A program made the translations under genes and the position numbers. A DNA stretch of 64,000 nt, taken from positions 13,825,410-13,889,409 of the forward strand of contig NC_056050.1 in assembly GCF_004379255.2 (NCBI RefSeq). The letters are read 5' to 3'. Each line of letters begins with the position of its first letter. The first letter of the stretch is position 1. The DNA is from Salvia splendens. Taxonomy: Eukaryota > Streptophyta > Magnoliopsida > Lamiales > Lamiaceae. Shown one piece after another: positions 45,942 to 56,803 of the stretch. The notes beneath the pieces are model-generated. The model was not told where the DNA came from, ran no database searches, and saw nothing but the letters and a program-made list of their open reading frames with translations.

Positions 45942-47440
45942 TGATAAGGCTAATTTCATGCATTGATTAAGGGGTTAAATTCATGCTTTTACGGGGTCTA
46001 ACACATCTTTTTAAGCCAGGTGTGTAGAGAATTCGCCAGGTCCAGGAAAAAGAGAAGGACGATTGCATGGCGCAATGAAATGGCGATAAAAGTGAGCATT
46101 GTGGAAAAATGACCAGACGGAGGAGATTAAGAAGCTGAAGGGCAGAACGGAGATTTCTGCGAAAGCTTCTAGAAGATCAAACCCGCACATATATAAGGAG
46201 GAGAGCATGCATTTTAAGGGAATTGAAGAGAGTTATCGAGGGAGGACTTTAGACAGGGAACTCTCGTCTCTCGGCACTTTTGGCTCTCTTAGCTCACTCG
46301 CCATACTCTACACACTTGTTTTTATCGGGAACTTGAGGGGTTTTCGTGTTTCAACTGCTGTTACGTAGTTGGGTAACACCGTCCTTGAAGAGGGCGAAGA
46401 TACAATTTATTGCTTTCGTTTTAGTTTGTTATCGTGAATTTCACTGAGCTTCGCCGTTCAAAGCTCGGCTCTGTTTTCTGTTGAATTTCCGTTATCTATG
46501 CAATTTTCTGTTTCTGAATTTACTTTACTGATGTTGATTTCGATCATGGATGCATTTGGTTTTGAGTTTGCCGTAGTTACTATGATTTTTGCGTTGGTTT
46601 ACTGAGTTTGAGTGGAAGTATTGGAAGTTTGTGTTGATCGGAGCAGATCTGTTGAATCGAAAGTTATGGAGTTGATTTTATTGGTTGTTGGGTTCGGAAT
46701 GCTTAGATCCGGAGTGGATTAAGCATCCGACGTCTGGATCTGAAACAGAGTGATCGGAGTTGATGCCTAGTTTTCGTGTTTTCGTTTCATTCCGTCTAGT
46801 ACATGTAGATCTGTTTTATTTCCGGCTAATAGCAAGTTTCTGACGTCCTCACTTTTACATTCTGTTTGAATCAGGAAATGTGCTATGTTTTCTTCATGTT
46901 CGCGTGTGATTCAGGTAACGAAATGCAAGTAGTTGTTAGTTAAATCCTTAGTTTGTTATTTGCAGCTTTTATTTCGTACTTGCTATTTCTGGACGATGGT
47001 CCCCGCTGTTTAGTCACTTTCTGTCTAGCTAGATTAGGAAACTATTTGCTCGGTCTAAGAAGTTAGTTTAATATCTCGCAGTTATGAGGAAGTTCGATGT
47101 CAGCATGATGTTTTCAGTTTCCTAGGTCTAGTGTTTAATTCGTTCCTATGTCTAGTAGTAGTTTTACCTCAACCAAAAATTGCGTGGCAGCAGCCATTCA
47201 CCATTTCCAAGGTCTTCGAAATGCTTTCTTACGCCTCCATCTTCGTGAGATCGATCCCTACTTCCCTGTACTAATTCATAGTATAGCGGGTTGAGAGTTT
47301 TGAACGCGGAATCAGTGCGTCCAACGACTGAGATTTCTGATATCCTCTGAGTTCCTAGACCTCGTGATCTAGCGGATTCTCTGGGTCTGAGAAACTTGAC
47401 CTAACATTAAAAGCACACACGTTTCCAGAGCCGAGTTTCA
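45942..47440 (+). repeat. 3' LTR of element C
   Basis: 1499 bp, TGATAAGGCTAATTTCATGC to CCGAGTTTCA. TATATAA at 46190-46196. Directly followed by CTGAC and then element Y sequence. Confidence 0.95.
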
Positions 47441-47445
47441 CTGAC

Positions 47446-47768
47446 CTCTCCTTGGCGACCGCCGCGCGACGTGCAGCGACCGCTACGTGTGTTGTGAAAA
47501 TGGCGCTCCTCCAGCGGTCCGCTGCGGCACGCACAGCGGTTTCTCCAGCCCGCCCTAGGGCCTGGTCTGTTCTTGTACACTAAACAACCGGTAGCGACCG
47601 CCGTGGATTGTGTGGCGGTCACCACTCGATAAATTTTTTTTATGTGCAAAAATTAAGGAAAAAAAGAAGAAAAACAAAAACCGAAGGAATTTAAAAGAAA
47701 AACAAATTGGGTTGCCTCCCAACAAGCACTTTAGTTTTAAGTCGTTGGCTCGTCTTGAAGTGGCGCAA
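47446..47768 (-). other. Spacer of element Y after gag-protease
   Basis: Non-coding. In minus sense it begins with TTGTTGGGAGGCAACCCAAT (about 47708-47727), a phrase typical of Athila/Tat elements after the first ORF, and later carries GCGGTCGC words (plus strand GCGACCGC at 47455, 47476, 47594). Element C is inserted at its far end; the leader of the accessory ORF continues at 13623. Confidence 0.7.
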
Positions 47769-50284
47769 CTAAGTGGGCGGATCAACGACCCCAGTGCTGA
47801 AAACTGCGAACGGGACCATTTTGTTGCAAATCTTTTTCCACCATTTGTACTTTCCGTTCGAGTTCTTGATCACATAGACTTTCGGATCTTCTTGACTTTG
47901 AGGCTTCTTCTTTCCTTTCTTTTTTCTCTTGGGTTTCTCCTGCAAGTGAGGTTTAGCATTTTAGATATGTTCTTTTTAGGAACTTGAGGAACAGTATGGA
48001 CAACAAAGATAAAAGGGTTAGAAGAATCATCCCCTTCTAATGGCTTAAAAGGCTTAGATTTGTCGGTCATCATGACTGCTCTGCATTCACGCTCCATCCT
48101 AACTTGTTGCGGCTCTTCATAATAAAGCATTTCACTATCTATCTTGTAAGTGGAGCGGCTGTAATTATCTCTAATCGTGATCTCGTCTCTACCTACATCA
48201 ATAAGAGCTTTTCATGTGGGTAGAAAATCTTTACCTAAAATTAGAGGTACATTTTTGTCTACTTTCATGTCAAGAATAATGAAATCGGTAGAGAAGATAA
48301 AATCGTCTACCTTTACCAAGACATCCTCAATCATGCCCACTGTTTTGATTGTCGTGTTATCGGCCAACCTTATACTTACATCTAACGTCTTGAGAGGCCC
48401 GCTGTTGACCTTCTCGTAGTATCTTGCAAAGGGTCTTGTCCACCTTCCCTTCTCCAATTGAACACCTAATTATGAACTGACTGGGATCCCTTTGCTTCAC
48501 TACCCTTTCCCTTTGGATGATCTCGTTGCAATGGTGAGGCAACTTAAGAGCGGCTTTTGTAGGCTTTTTCTTTCTCATCACTGCCTCCCTTAGTAGCTTC
48601 GCGTACCTAGGTATTTCCTGCAACGATTCAATGAGAAGAATATTAGTATGGACCTTGCAAAACATATTTAGAAAATGCTTGAATTGTTCTTCAAGCTTGA
48701 ACTTCTTCTTCGGCTGGAAGGGGAGTACAATCCCGTTGTGTCGCACCAGCTCTTTTTTGGAGGGCGCCTCTGCCTCTTCAGTGGCGGGCCGCTGCGGGGT
48801 ATGCGGCAGTCCGCCAGGCGTTGGGCAGATTCCATTCTGTGGTCCGGTGGCTGGCTGCTGCGGGGTGTATGGCGGTCCGCCGGATGTCGGGCAGTCCCTA
48901 GATTTTACTCCGGAAGCACGTCCTTCTTTTGCTTGGCGACCCACTTCTTGTTTATGTCCTCGACTCGTGTCGTTGCATTTGCCTTGTTCTCTTCAATTTT
49001 CTTGTGGAGTTGGCCCATTTGAGTTTGAATGTTCAAGACAGCAATGGCAATTGTGGTTATTCCGGCCTCGAGGTTGTTCAACCTTGCTTCCATAACTCTA
49101 ATCTTGGTATCGTTGGCTTTCCTATATTGCACTAGTACCTCCAAAATCTTCATGATGTCTTGGTCATACTTTTCCACCTTCTTGACATGCTCAACTACTC
49201 CACCTTTACTAAAATTAAATCATGCGGAGGTTGCAAGAAATTATTATTAGAGTACGAAATGTTAGGATGAGGACGATTCCCATTATAATCATTGAAATTA
49301 CCGCCCCCCTGGTTTGGGCGATAATTGATGTTATAGGGTATGTTGGGACCACCTCTTTGTTGCACGTAGTTAACATCTTCCATAGGAGGGGTAGGAGTGC
49401 CGGGTTTGGCAACTACGATGACGGAGGTCGGTGGAATCAGATTCTCTTTTCTCGATGTATCCATTTGATTAACCGACACTTTGAGTTCGACCAATGACCG
49501 CCATGGAATCCGGTCCTGTCTTCCACAAGAATCCTCCATTCGCCCCTGAATCCAACATAGCACAAATCTTTTCATTAAATCCATTATAAAGGATTCATAC
49601 CTAATGGTTCACGGTGAAACCTTGGTTGAGGCACTTGTGGAGGAGTGCTTTGAAACGAGCAAATGCCTCGTAGAGGGGCTCGTCATGGCCTTGCATGAGT
49701 TGGAAGATCTCACTCTTGAGCTTTAAAAATGTGCCCGACAGATAGTACTTCTCGAGGAAGGCAGCCACTATATCCTTCCATGTGGAGACTCGCTCTATGG
49801 ACATACACTAAAACCACTCTTTAGCAGAATCAATTAAAGAAAAGGGAAAATTCTTACCCTTATGGACGCATCGTCGACACCATTTAATTTCAGAGTGTTG
49901 GCGATTTCCACGAACTTTGAGAGATGGCAGTTGGTGTCTTCCGTGGCCCTACCTACAAAAGGACTTTGCTCGACCCTTTGTATAAGGGTCATTCACAGCT
50001 CAAAATTGTTAGTATCAACACGAGGACCCTCGGGGAAAGTAATCATATTCTTGTGATTGAACATGTGCACCACGCGTACTAACTCCTTATCCTTCTTTTC
50101 CTGCGCCTCGCGACAGCCTTTTCCGCTTCTCTTTCATCCATCAACATCCTAACCATGGTTTGAAGCCTCTCGAGCTCTGCTCTCTGTCTGCCATTGATCC
50201 TTGCTCACTTCTTATTTTCCTTCGGGTCCTTTCAAGTTCGAGATCAAGCGGTTCTAAGTTGTCCTTCCCAGAACGCGTTCGCAT
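47769..50284 (-). pseudogene. gag-protease ORF of non-autonomous element Y
   Basis: ATG 50284 (MRTRSGKDNLEPLDLELERT) to TAG 47769 (...VVDPPT), with many breaks. The retrotransposon gag domain is clear at 49601-49804 (RVSTWKDIVAAFLEKYYLSG, LMQGHDEPLYEAFARFKALL). A proline-rich tandem repeat of about 22 residues (GGPPYTPQQPATG) lies near 48780-48900. The protease region keeps LKTLDVSIRLADNTTIKTVG and NVPLILGKDFLPT (48212-48400), but the DLGAS loop is missing between KTLC and ARYYEKV (about 48430), deleting the catalytic aspartate. The ORF ends normally after the protease with KYKWWKKICNKMVPFAVFS, and RT or integrase never follow, so Y is a non-autonomous design. Confidence 0.8.
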
Positions 50285-50403
50285 ACACAACCTGAAAGAA
50301 ACAAAAACAAAAACAAATTAACTAAAATTAAAAATAGAAAGCAATTAAAATCCAAAGTAGTAAAATTGTCTGTTTGAAGATATCAATCACAAAGTGAATG
50401 TAT

Positions 50404-50421
50404 TCCCCGGCAACGGCGCCA
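50404..50421 (-). promoter_or_regulatory. Primer-binding site of element Y
   Basis: Minus-sense TGGCGCCGTTGCCGGGGA, identical to that of element C, about 120 bp upstream of the gag start. Confidence 0.9.
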
Positions 50422-50427
50422 AAAACA

Positions 50428-50542
50428 TGATGCACTTTTTATTAGCAATATAAATATCTGCAAGTGTATAAAGTAGATATAGTATAGTTAAAGGTTAGTA
50501 CCGAATATCGATCACGTGGAAAACAAACAAAAAACAGCTACC
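50428..50542 (-). repeat. Fragment of the element Y 5' LTR
   Basis: The 115 bp next to the primer site are the 3' end of an LTR in minus sense (ending GTGCATCA). They are unrelated to the B- and C-type LTR ends. At 50543 the W element LTR begins with TG after CTACC. The rest of the Y LTR is not in the window. Confidence 0.6.
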
Positions 50543-52030
50543 TGAAACGTGGTGTGTCGTGTGAGTGTGTGTATAATAAATTCCTAGATCGAGCTACCAA
50601 GTCCACTGAATCCACTAAACACTAGGTCTAGGAACTCAAGGCGACACGGAAGACTCTGGCTATGGACACACAAACTCTCGTGTTTCAAAGATCCCTCAAT
50701 CTGTTATACTATAGACTAGTATAGAGAAGCAAGGGGTCGATCCCACGAAGATGAACGCACAAGAAAGCATCTAGAGATTTTTGGTTAGAAGACGGCTGCT
50801 GCCACGCAAACTTTGGTTGAGGTATTCTACTTCTAGACCTAGGCACAAAATTAGACACTAGACCTAGTAAACTGTAAACAACATGCAGTGCTTTAACATC
50901 CTTAGAACTACGGAATTTTAAACTTACTTCCTAGATAGAGCAAACGATTACCAACTATAGCTAAACATAACACAACTAAAAATTGGGGACCAACTTCCAG
51001 AAATATCAAATACGGAATTAAAGCTGCAACTAACTACCAAAGCATCTAACTGACAACGACATGCATCACATCAACTAAATCAAACACGAAGATGGAGAAA
51101 ACAGAGCATATACTGAGATTCAAACAAAATGTAAAAATTAGGACGTCGGAAACTTGCAAACAACCGAAAATAAAATAGATCTACGTATACTAGGCGGAAT
51201 GAAATGAAAACACGAAAGCTAGGCATAAATCTCAATCACTCTTTAGATCCAACGTCAGACACTCAATCCACTCCGGATCCAAGCAGTCCGAACCCAACAG
51301 CAACCAAAATCAACTTCATAGTTCCCGATTCACCCAGATCTACTTCGATCAACACCAGATTCCAGCAATTTCACCAAATTCATCAACCAACACAAAACTC
51401 AAACATCTAACTCAGCAACTACAACAAACGCAAAATAATGAACACCCATAATCGAAATCAACAGAAACTCGTTAATGGCGGAAAGCAGAAATTTCATAAA
51501 CTCAAGCAATTCGACAGAAAATAGGGCCGAGCTCCGAACGGCGAAGCTCGGTGATATTCACGACAGAAAACTAAAATGAAAGCGATTTAAATTGTTTCTT
51601 CGCCCTCCACGAGGACGGTGTTACTCCGACGACTAACTAGCAACCAGTAACCCAGAACTACCCTACAATTTCCCCATCAAAACCCAAAAGTGTGTAGAAG
51701 TGAAGTAAGCTGCAAACTAAATCTGTTACTGAGGTCCCCACCGAGAGGATCCCTCCAGATTGCATGTTTCCTTCCTTATATAGGTGCGGTATGATCTTCT
51801 AGAAACCTTCGCAGAAATCTCCATTATGCCCTTCAGCTTCAAGATCCCTCCGTCTAGTTGTTTCCTCCGAATTTGCTCACTTATTCACCATAATTTCATG
51901 GTCCTTAGAATCCACCTTCTTTGTTCCTCGACCTGGTGAATTCTTCTACACACCTGGCTTAAAACATGTGTTAGACCTTATAATTGTATGAATTCACCCC
52001 CTAGACCTATGCATGAAATTAGCCTTATCA
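50543..52030 (-). repeat. 3' LTR of the W Athila element
   Basis: Minus sense TGATAAGGCTAATTTCATGC at 52030 to CCACGTTTCA at 50543. TATATAAGG near 51776-51784. It is related to the element C LTR but clearly divergent. It is preceded by CTACC on the plus strand, which does not match CGTAT at the other end of the composite (62662-62666). Confidence 0.88.
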
Positions 52031-53316
52031 AACTGCTCACACTTAAACATTGCTTGTCCTCAAGCATGAAAGACAAGAAAAAAAAATAAGGCGAATTTCA
52101 GTGCATAGTTCCCATGAACGACTCTACAAACAAGACACGAACAAAACACCAACTACTAGACCTAGAAATACTACAGACTCAAAAAGAAACACTTAAAGAA
52201 AAACACACAAGCATGAACTAGTTTCAATTTTTAGGCGATCGTCCCCACAAGCTTAAGTTCTATCCGATTGCCTACAGTCTTCAAATCTTCCTCCTCCCTT
52301 CTTTCACTTAAACGGTCTGTCAGTTCATCAAGATAGCCTATTGACTTCCCAATTGTTGGATTCACTCGATCACTCATTCCTCTCTAGGGATCGAATCACT
52401 CTTAAGTTAATGTTATACCACTGATGCATCGGGTTATGAGAGTTTCTCCTTTCTAGCATCTTCTCATTTCCTAATTTTTTCTAGGTCAGGTTACTTATTG
52501 CTTCATGCCCTTAGATTCCCCCTTCTTTCTATATTCCCCCTCTTATCTATATTTTTTTCCCTTGGACTTCGACCAGCTTATGCCTCCGAATATATATATT
52601 TTTTCTCTTTTTATGCCTCCCCTGGACTTCGTCCAGCTTATACCTCCATAACCCATTTTTCTCCTTCTAACTCTTCTCCCTAAGCATCAAGCGGCAGCCC
52701 CTTTTTCACAAGTTAGCTCTCAATATATATGCTTATAACTCACTCTTAAAGTAGGGCTTCACAACTGAGTTATCTAAGGCACCTTCTATCGTTCTCACTT
52801 CATTCAGACCGCATTCAGCTTATTAAGGTAAAAAGGCCTCAAAGTTGACATGCATCCTATCTTCAATCGCTCTTACTAAGGGAATCTTACCTTATTATAT
52901 CACTAGCGCATGCGACAAACAAAAACATTAAACCTAGACTAGACCTAAAGACTCCTAATCACGAAAACAAACACTGCACTCACTCCCTCCCCCTCCCACT
53001 TCACTCCAGCTTGTCCCCAAGCTCTCCTAGTGAAGGGGGGAAACATGGAGGTAAGAACCAGTACAAAACAAACACAAACTTGTCACACTTAGACCGAACA
53101 TCGGGCTAAGTGGGATAAGTGTAACAGAAAAAAGCCAAAACATGCAAATAAGAACAACTTCTTCTCACACTTAGATCAAACATTGGGCTAAGTGTGTGAA
53201 GGCACAACACATATATGTAGAATAAAGCATGCTGGGCAAAGAACATAGATAAAACGAAAAGAAAGAAGAAAGGAAAAATAGAAAAGTAAAAGTTACTTGT
53301 TCATGGGGGATTTAAT
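52031..53316 (-). other. 3' untranslated region of the W element
   Basis: Same parts as element C, inverted: pre-LTR phrase GAGGACAAGCAATG ... TTAAGTGTGAGCAGTT (52031-52070), conserved block 52312-52395, mini-hairpins at 52560-52587 and 52620-52647, and a purine tract (reverse of 52983-53005). No gene. Confidence 0.75.
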
Positions 53317-55839
53317 TCAGGGACTGGCCCTCGCGGGAGCCAGACTGGGGCGGTACGTAAGGTTGGGCACCTTTGCTTTCTTTCTTGCCGGCGAATCCGG
53401 CTTCTCCTGCTCTGTCTCACTCGGTTGCTTGGTCAATGTCTGCTTCACAGTCAGGGACTTTGATGCCGACGGGGCTAGCAAGGGTTTAGACGCGGGTGGG
53501 GGACGTTGTGGAGATGAACTTCCTGGCCCTGGCTGGGTGGACACCTTGCTGGGTCCAGTAGTCAATTTCGCCTGGGGCGCGGAGCAATTCTCCTTCATCC
53601 ATTTGGTCATCATCATCATGAATTGGACAGCCTCCTTCATCTGACCACTGTGGGTCGACGACATTCCCACCAACTCCTTCATACTACCCCGTAGGGCCAC
53701 CATCTCTTCTCTGACCATCCTGATTTTTGATCTCATCCATCCCACCTCCTTTCTCATCTCCTCAACTTCAATCTTGGCTGTAGACTTGACAGTTTCTGGT
53801 TCTCGCTTGACCTGGGGTTCCACTCGGCCGACTTCGTAGAAACACACCTCCTTCCCGTGCATGTACAACAACCCCTTGTTGAAAAAGTAGTCAACGTTAA
53901 AGGCTTCTGGGGGCTCACACATAACCACCTCAGGGGCCGACTTGGCGATCTTCAGTATTATGTTTCTCTGAAGATAAGCCCCTAAAAGGTGACACGTGTG
54001 CATGTGTCGGGAAGGATTGGCAGTCATTTGGTGGCATGCCTGGGCTAACCAGTAGTCTAAATACACTCTTACTCCCGTGGCCATGCACCAAGTAAAGTAT
54101 AAATCCGCCGTTGTCAAAGCCAAGTTCGCAGTCCCCATGAGATTGTAACAGATGAAGGTCTGAGCAAATCGGAGTATGCGATTCTCTATATGAAACCCCT
54201 TTGAAACACTTGTTTTAAACTGTCCCACCTTTGGGTGGGTGATGAATTCCCAAGCTGGTTGTGGTTTGAAACCGGGTGTAAACTTCGGCGCTCCAACCAC
54301 CCGATCATTCCATAGCCCTTCATCATCCTCCGTACGCGTAAACAGTCCCATTCGGAGGGACCATTCTCGTATACTCATTTCATACTCCACGGTGAATATG
54401 CGGAAAGTGATGGAATCGGCATCCAAGTCAGTGGTTGGTTTCAAACGGAAAGTAGAAAAGAATTCTCATGCCAAAGTTGTCGGCACCTCTGTTTCACTGT
54501 GTTTCAGGAGCCAATCGAACCCGATCGCATCTATATAATGTCGGAACTCATCGTCAGAGGCTATTTCTTTCAACTCTTTCCGCACATACCTCTTTCCCGA
54601 TTTTGCCAACTTACCAGAACTACATCTCTCTTTGTACGTAGCAGTTCTTTTGGGGTCCTCAAACTTCTTAATTGCTTCCAATAGCTGTTTGGTTAGCCAG
54701 AATTCTTCTGGCTCAAAGTTCAATACCTCCTCGGGCTCTTCGATTTCTTCCTCATCAGACTCGCTAGACGAATGAGGGCTGGCAGGTTCCTTGGCGAAGG
54801 GAACCTTAGTTGGGGCCGGGAGTGAAGCTTCCTCAGATTTGCTTCCTGTGGTCGTCTTAGACTTCTTGAACCGGGAAGCAGCAGCTTGCTTTCCCTTCCT
54901 TTTCCGTTCGTCCGCCAGGCGGCGCTCCTTCTCATCGTCTGCTTCCCTGCCAGATCTAGGGGTTTCTTTCTCTAGCTCACCCTCCCTTCCTAAGACGTGG
55001 ACTTCCTCTCCTCCGGGTACAGTGAGATCCTCGATCTCCTCTCTCAAATTCCTTCTGGCCCGTCTTCTAGATTCCCGTTCATTCATCGGTACTTCTGTAA
55101 CCACCGGCTGATCGTCCAGTTCTATTACCAATTCCAGCCAGCTCTCCTTGGGCTCCGATCCATCGTCAGTAATGAAGGCTTCTCCCTCCTCAGACAAAAT
55201 AGGGGTTGCCCCCTCAATGTAGACAGGGGTTTCCCCCTCAGCAACCATTTTCTCAGAAATTAGGGCATCTCCGCCCGCCATCCTTCCTGGGGTCTCTTCC
55301 CCAACACATTCGTCAGAAATACCAGGGGTTGCCCCTTCCAACTCACCAAAACTGGGGTTTCCCCCTTTCCAACTTCTTCAAACACCACAGGGGTTTCCCC
55401 CTCGACTACATCAACATCATCGATAACAGGGGTTTCCCCCTCGACTACATCAACATCAGCGATAACAGGGGTTTCCCCCTCAACAACACCAACACTAGCA
55501 GAAATATTAAGGGTTTCCCCCTTGACAGCACCAACACCAGAGATAACATGGGTTTCCCCCTCAACTAACGTAATCTGCTCCATCATTGTTGTGAGCAGGG
55601 CAATAGCTCTCATGAACGGTAGACGGTTGGGAAATCGTTTCCTCTGGGACTTGTGGTGGTGGTGGTGCGGTGGTTGTCGATGCGGCATGCGCGGCCTTCC
55701 CCATCATTGTCGTGAGCAGGGCAATAGCTCTCATCGCCTCTTCCGGTCCTCCAAATTTCTGCATCAATTCTGCCATGAAATTTGTCGTGTTGGAATCGGC
55801 AGATCTGGCGGTGCTTCCTGCAGTTGATGTGTTCTCCAT
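53317..55839 (-). pseudogene. ORF3 of the W element, nearly complete
   Basis: ATG 55839 (MENTSTAGSTARSADS) to stop 53317. Head FMAELMQKFGGPEEAMRA; a 36-39-bp repeat region (55359-55560); then the same core as element C: DQPVVTEVPMNERESRRRAR, KQLLEAIKKFEDPKR, IGFDWLLKHSETEVPTTLA, ITFRIFTVEYEMSIREWSLR, YLDYWLAQACHQMTANPSRH and GLLYMHGKEVCFYEVGR. A coiled-coil-like segment EEMRKEVGWMRSKIRMVREE and a Pro/Lys-rich end follow. One TGA (about 54462) replaces an arginine codon between TTLA and EFFSTF, and a frame change near 55345 separates the repeats. It is the best preserved ORF3 here. Confidence 0.8.
55359..55560 (-). repeat. Coding tandem repeat in W ORF3
   Basis: Plus-strand GGGGTTTCCCCCTCGACTAC repeated at roughly 36-39-bp spacing about six times, giving EGETPVIxDVDVV peptides. 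The homologous region in element C has 36-bp units. Confidence 0.88.
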
Positions 55840-55863
55840 TGCTCGAATCTGAAAATTTCTCAA

Positions 55864-56431
55864 GACTTTGAAAGAAATTACAGTTGGGGTTAGTGAAAAG
55901 CTAGGTATCGCGAGAGAGAATTGGGGATTTTTAGAGCGAGAGAAAGTTTAGATTGAGAAAACGGAGTATAAGGAGCGAAAATGGTAAAAATGGGTAAGGG
56001 CGCGTACGGATGTGCAGGTGGTTGCAGGCGTGACATAAGCAACCGTTCGCCTTCCCATAAAGTAATATTTGAATTTCAAAACTATTCCACTTCCCTCCCA
56101 AACTAAGTTTCTCTGCCCCATGTAAATGCTACTCCCGCGATACCACACTTAGGCAAAAACAAAAGAAAATGAAACACCAGACGTCCAGGTCAAGGATTCA
56201 AAATGTGACAAAACATTTTCCCTGAAAAGTCTGATGTTTCGAAAATATTTTTTTTTGGAAAATTAATTTTTCTCTTTGTTTGGTATTTTTTTCCTTTTAT
56301 AAAAACCAGCTAAATATTTACACTTTCAATTGAACACTCTCTAGATTCCCTGGTTCAGTGAATAGATATGAAAAGAAACATTCCAATTTACCTGACCCAG
56401 GAATTCGTCGAGAGTTTTACCCACAGACCAT
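55864..56431 (-). other. Spacer between pol and ORF3 of the W element
   Basis: Counterpart of 21070-21676: purine tract reverse of 56088-56100 next to CATGGGGCAGAGAAAC, plus T-rich and A-rich stretches. No gene. Confidence 0.65.
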
Positions 56432-56803
56432 TTAAGCAATAATAGAGAGTGTGCGTAGCGGTACTTTCTCCACTACACACAACTCAGAATTATCCCTAAA
56501 AACCTTCATCCTATGACCATTCACAAGAAAGGGAGTAGAGTTTGCGGCACTTCCCTAGATCTCCACTGCTCCATTTGTGCGAAGACTTATGATAGTGTAA
56601 GGCCCAACCCATTTGGATTTTAGCTTTCCCGGTAGCAGCTTGAGTCTGGACTGGAACAAGAGAACCTTCTGTCCTACTTGTAGTTCCTTGTTTCGGAGAT
56701 TTTTTTCATGCCAAAGCTTAATCTTCTCCTTATACCACATTGCGGACTCATAAGACTCAAGCCTTAATTCCTCCAGTTCTTGAAGCTGCAGTTTCCTCTC
56801 TTT
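56432..56803 (-). pseudogene. C-terminal end of pol in the W element
   Basis: Reads [40 protein letters not shown] and SKWVGPYTIISLR. An in-frame TAG at 56555 replaces glutamine. It ends VPLRTLSIIA at 56432. Equal to 20720-21069 of element C. What precedes it (56804 up) is ORF3 sequence, not integrase core. Confidence 0.85.

Larger units (their letters stand above)
13624..47440 (+). mobile_element. Athila element C, complete LTR to LTR, carrying nested insertions
   Basis: Both LTRs begin TGATAAGG and end GAGTTTCA. CTGAC flanks the outer ends (13619-13623 and 47441-47445). Its own sequence is about 13.3 kb once the 20.5-kb copia insertion (22038-42564) is removed. Order: LTR, tRNA-Asp-type primer site, gag, protease, RT-RNase H, integrase, ORF3, 3' UTR, LTR. 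It landed in element Y between the gag-protease ORF and the accessory ORF. Every gene has stops or frameshifts, so it is inactive, although its LTRs remain similar. Confidence 0.95.
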
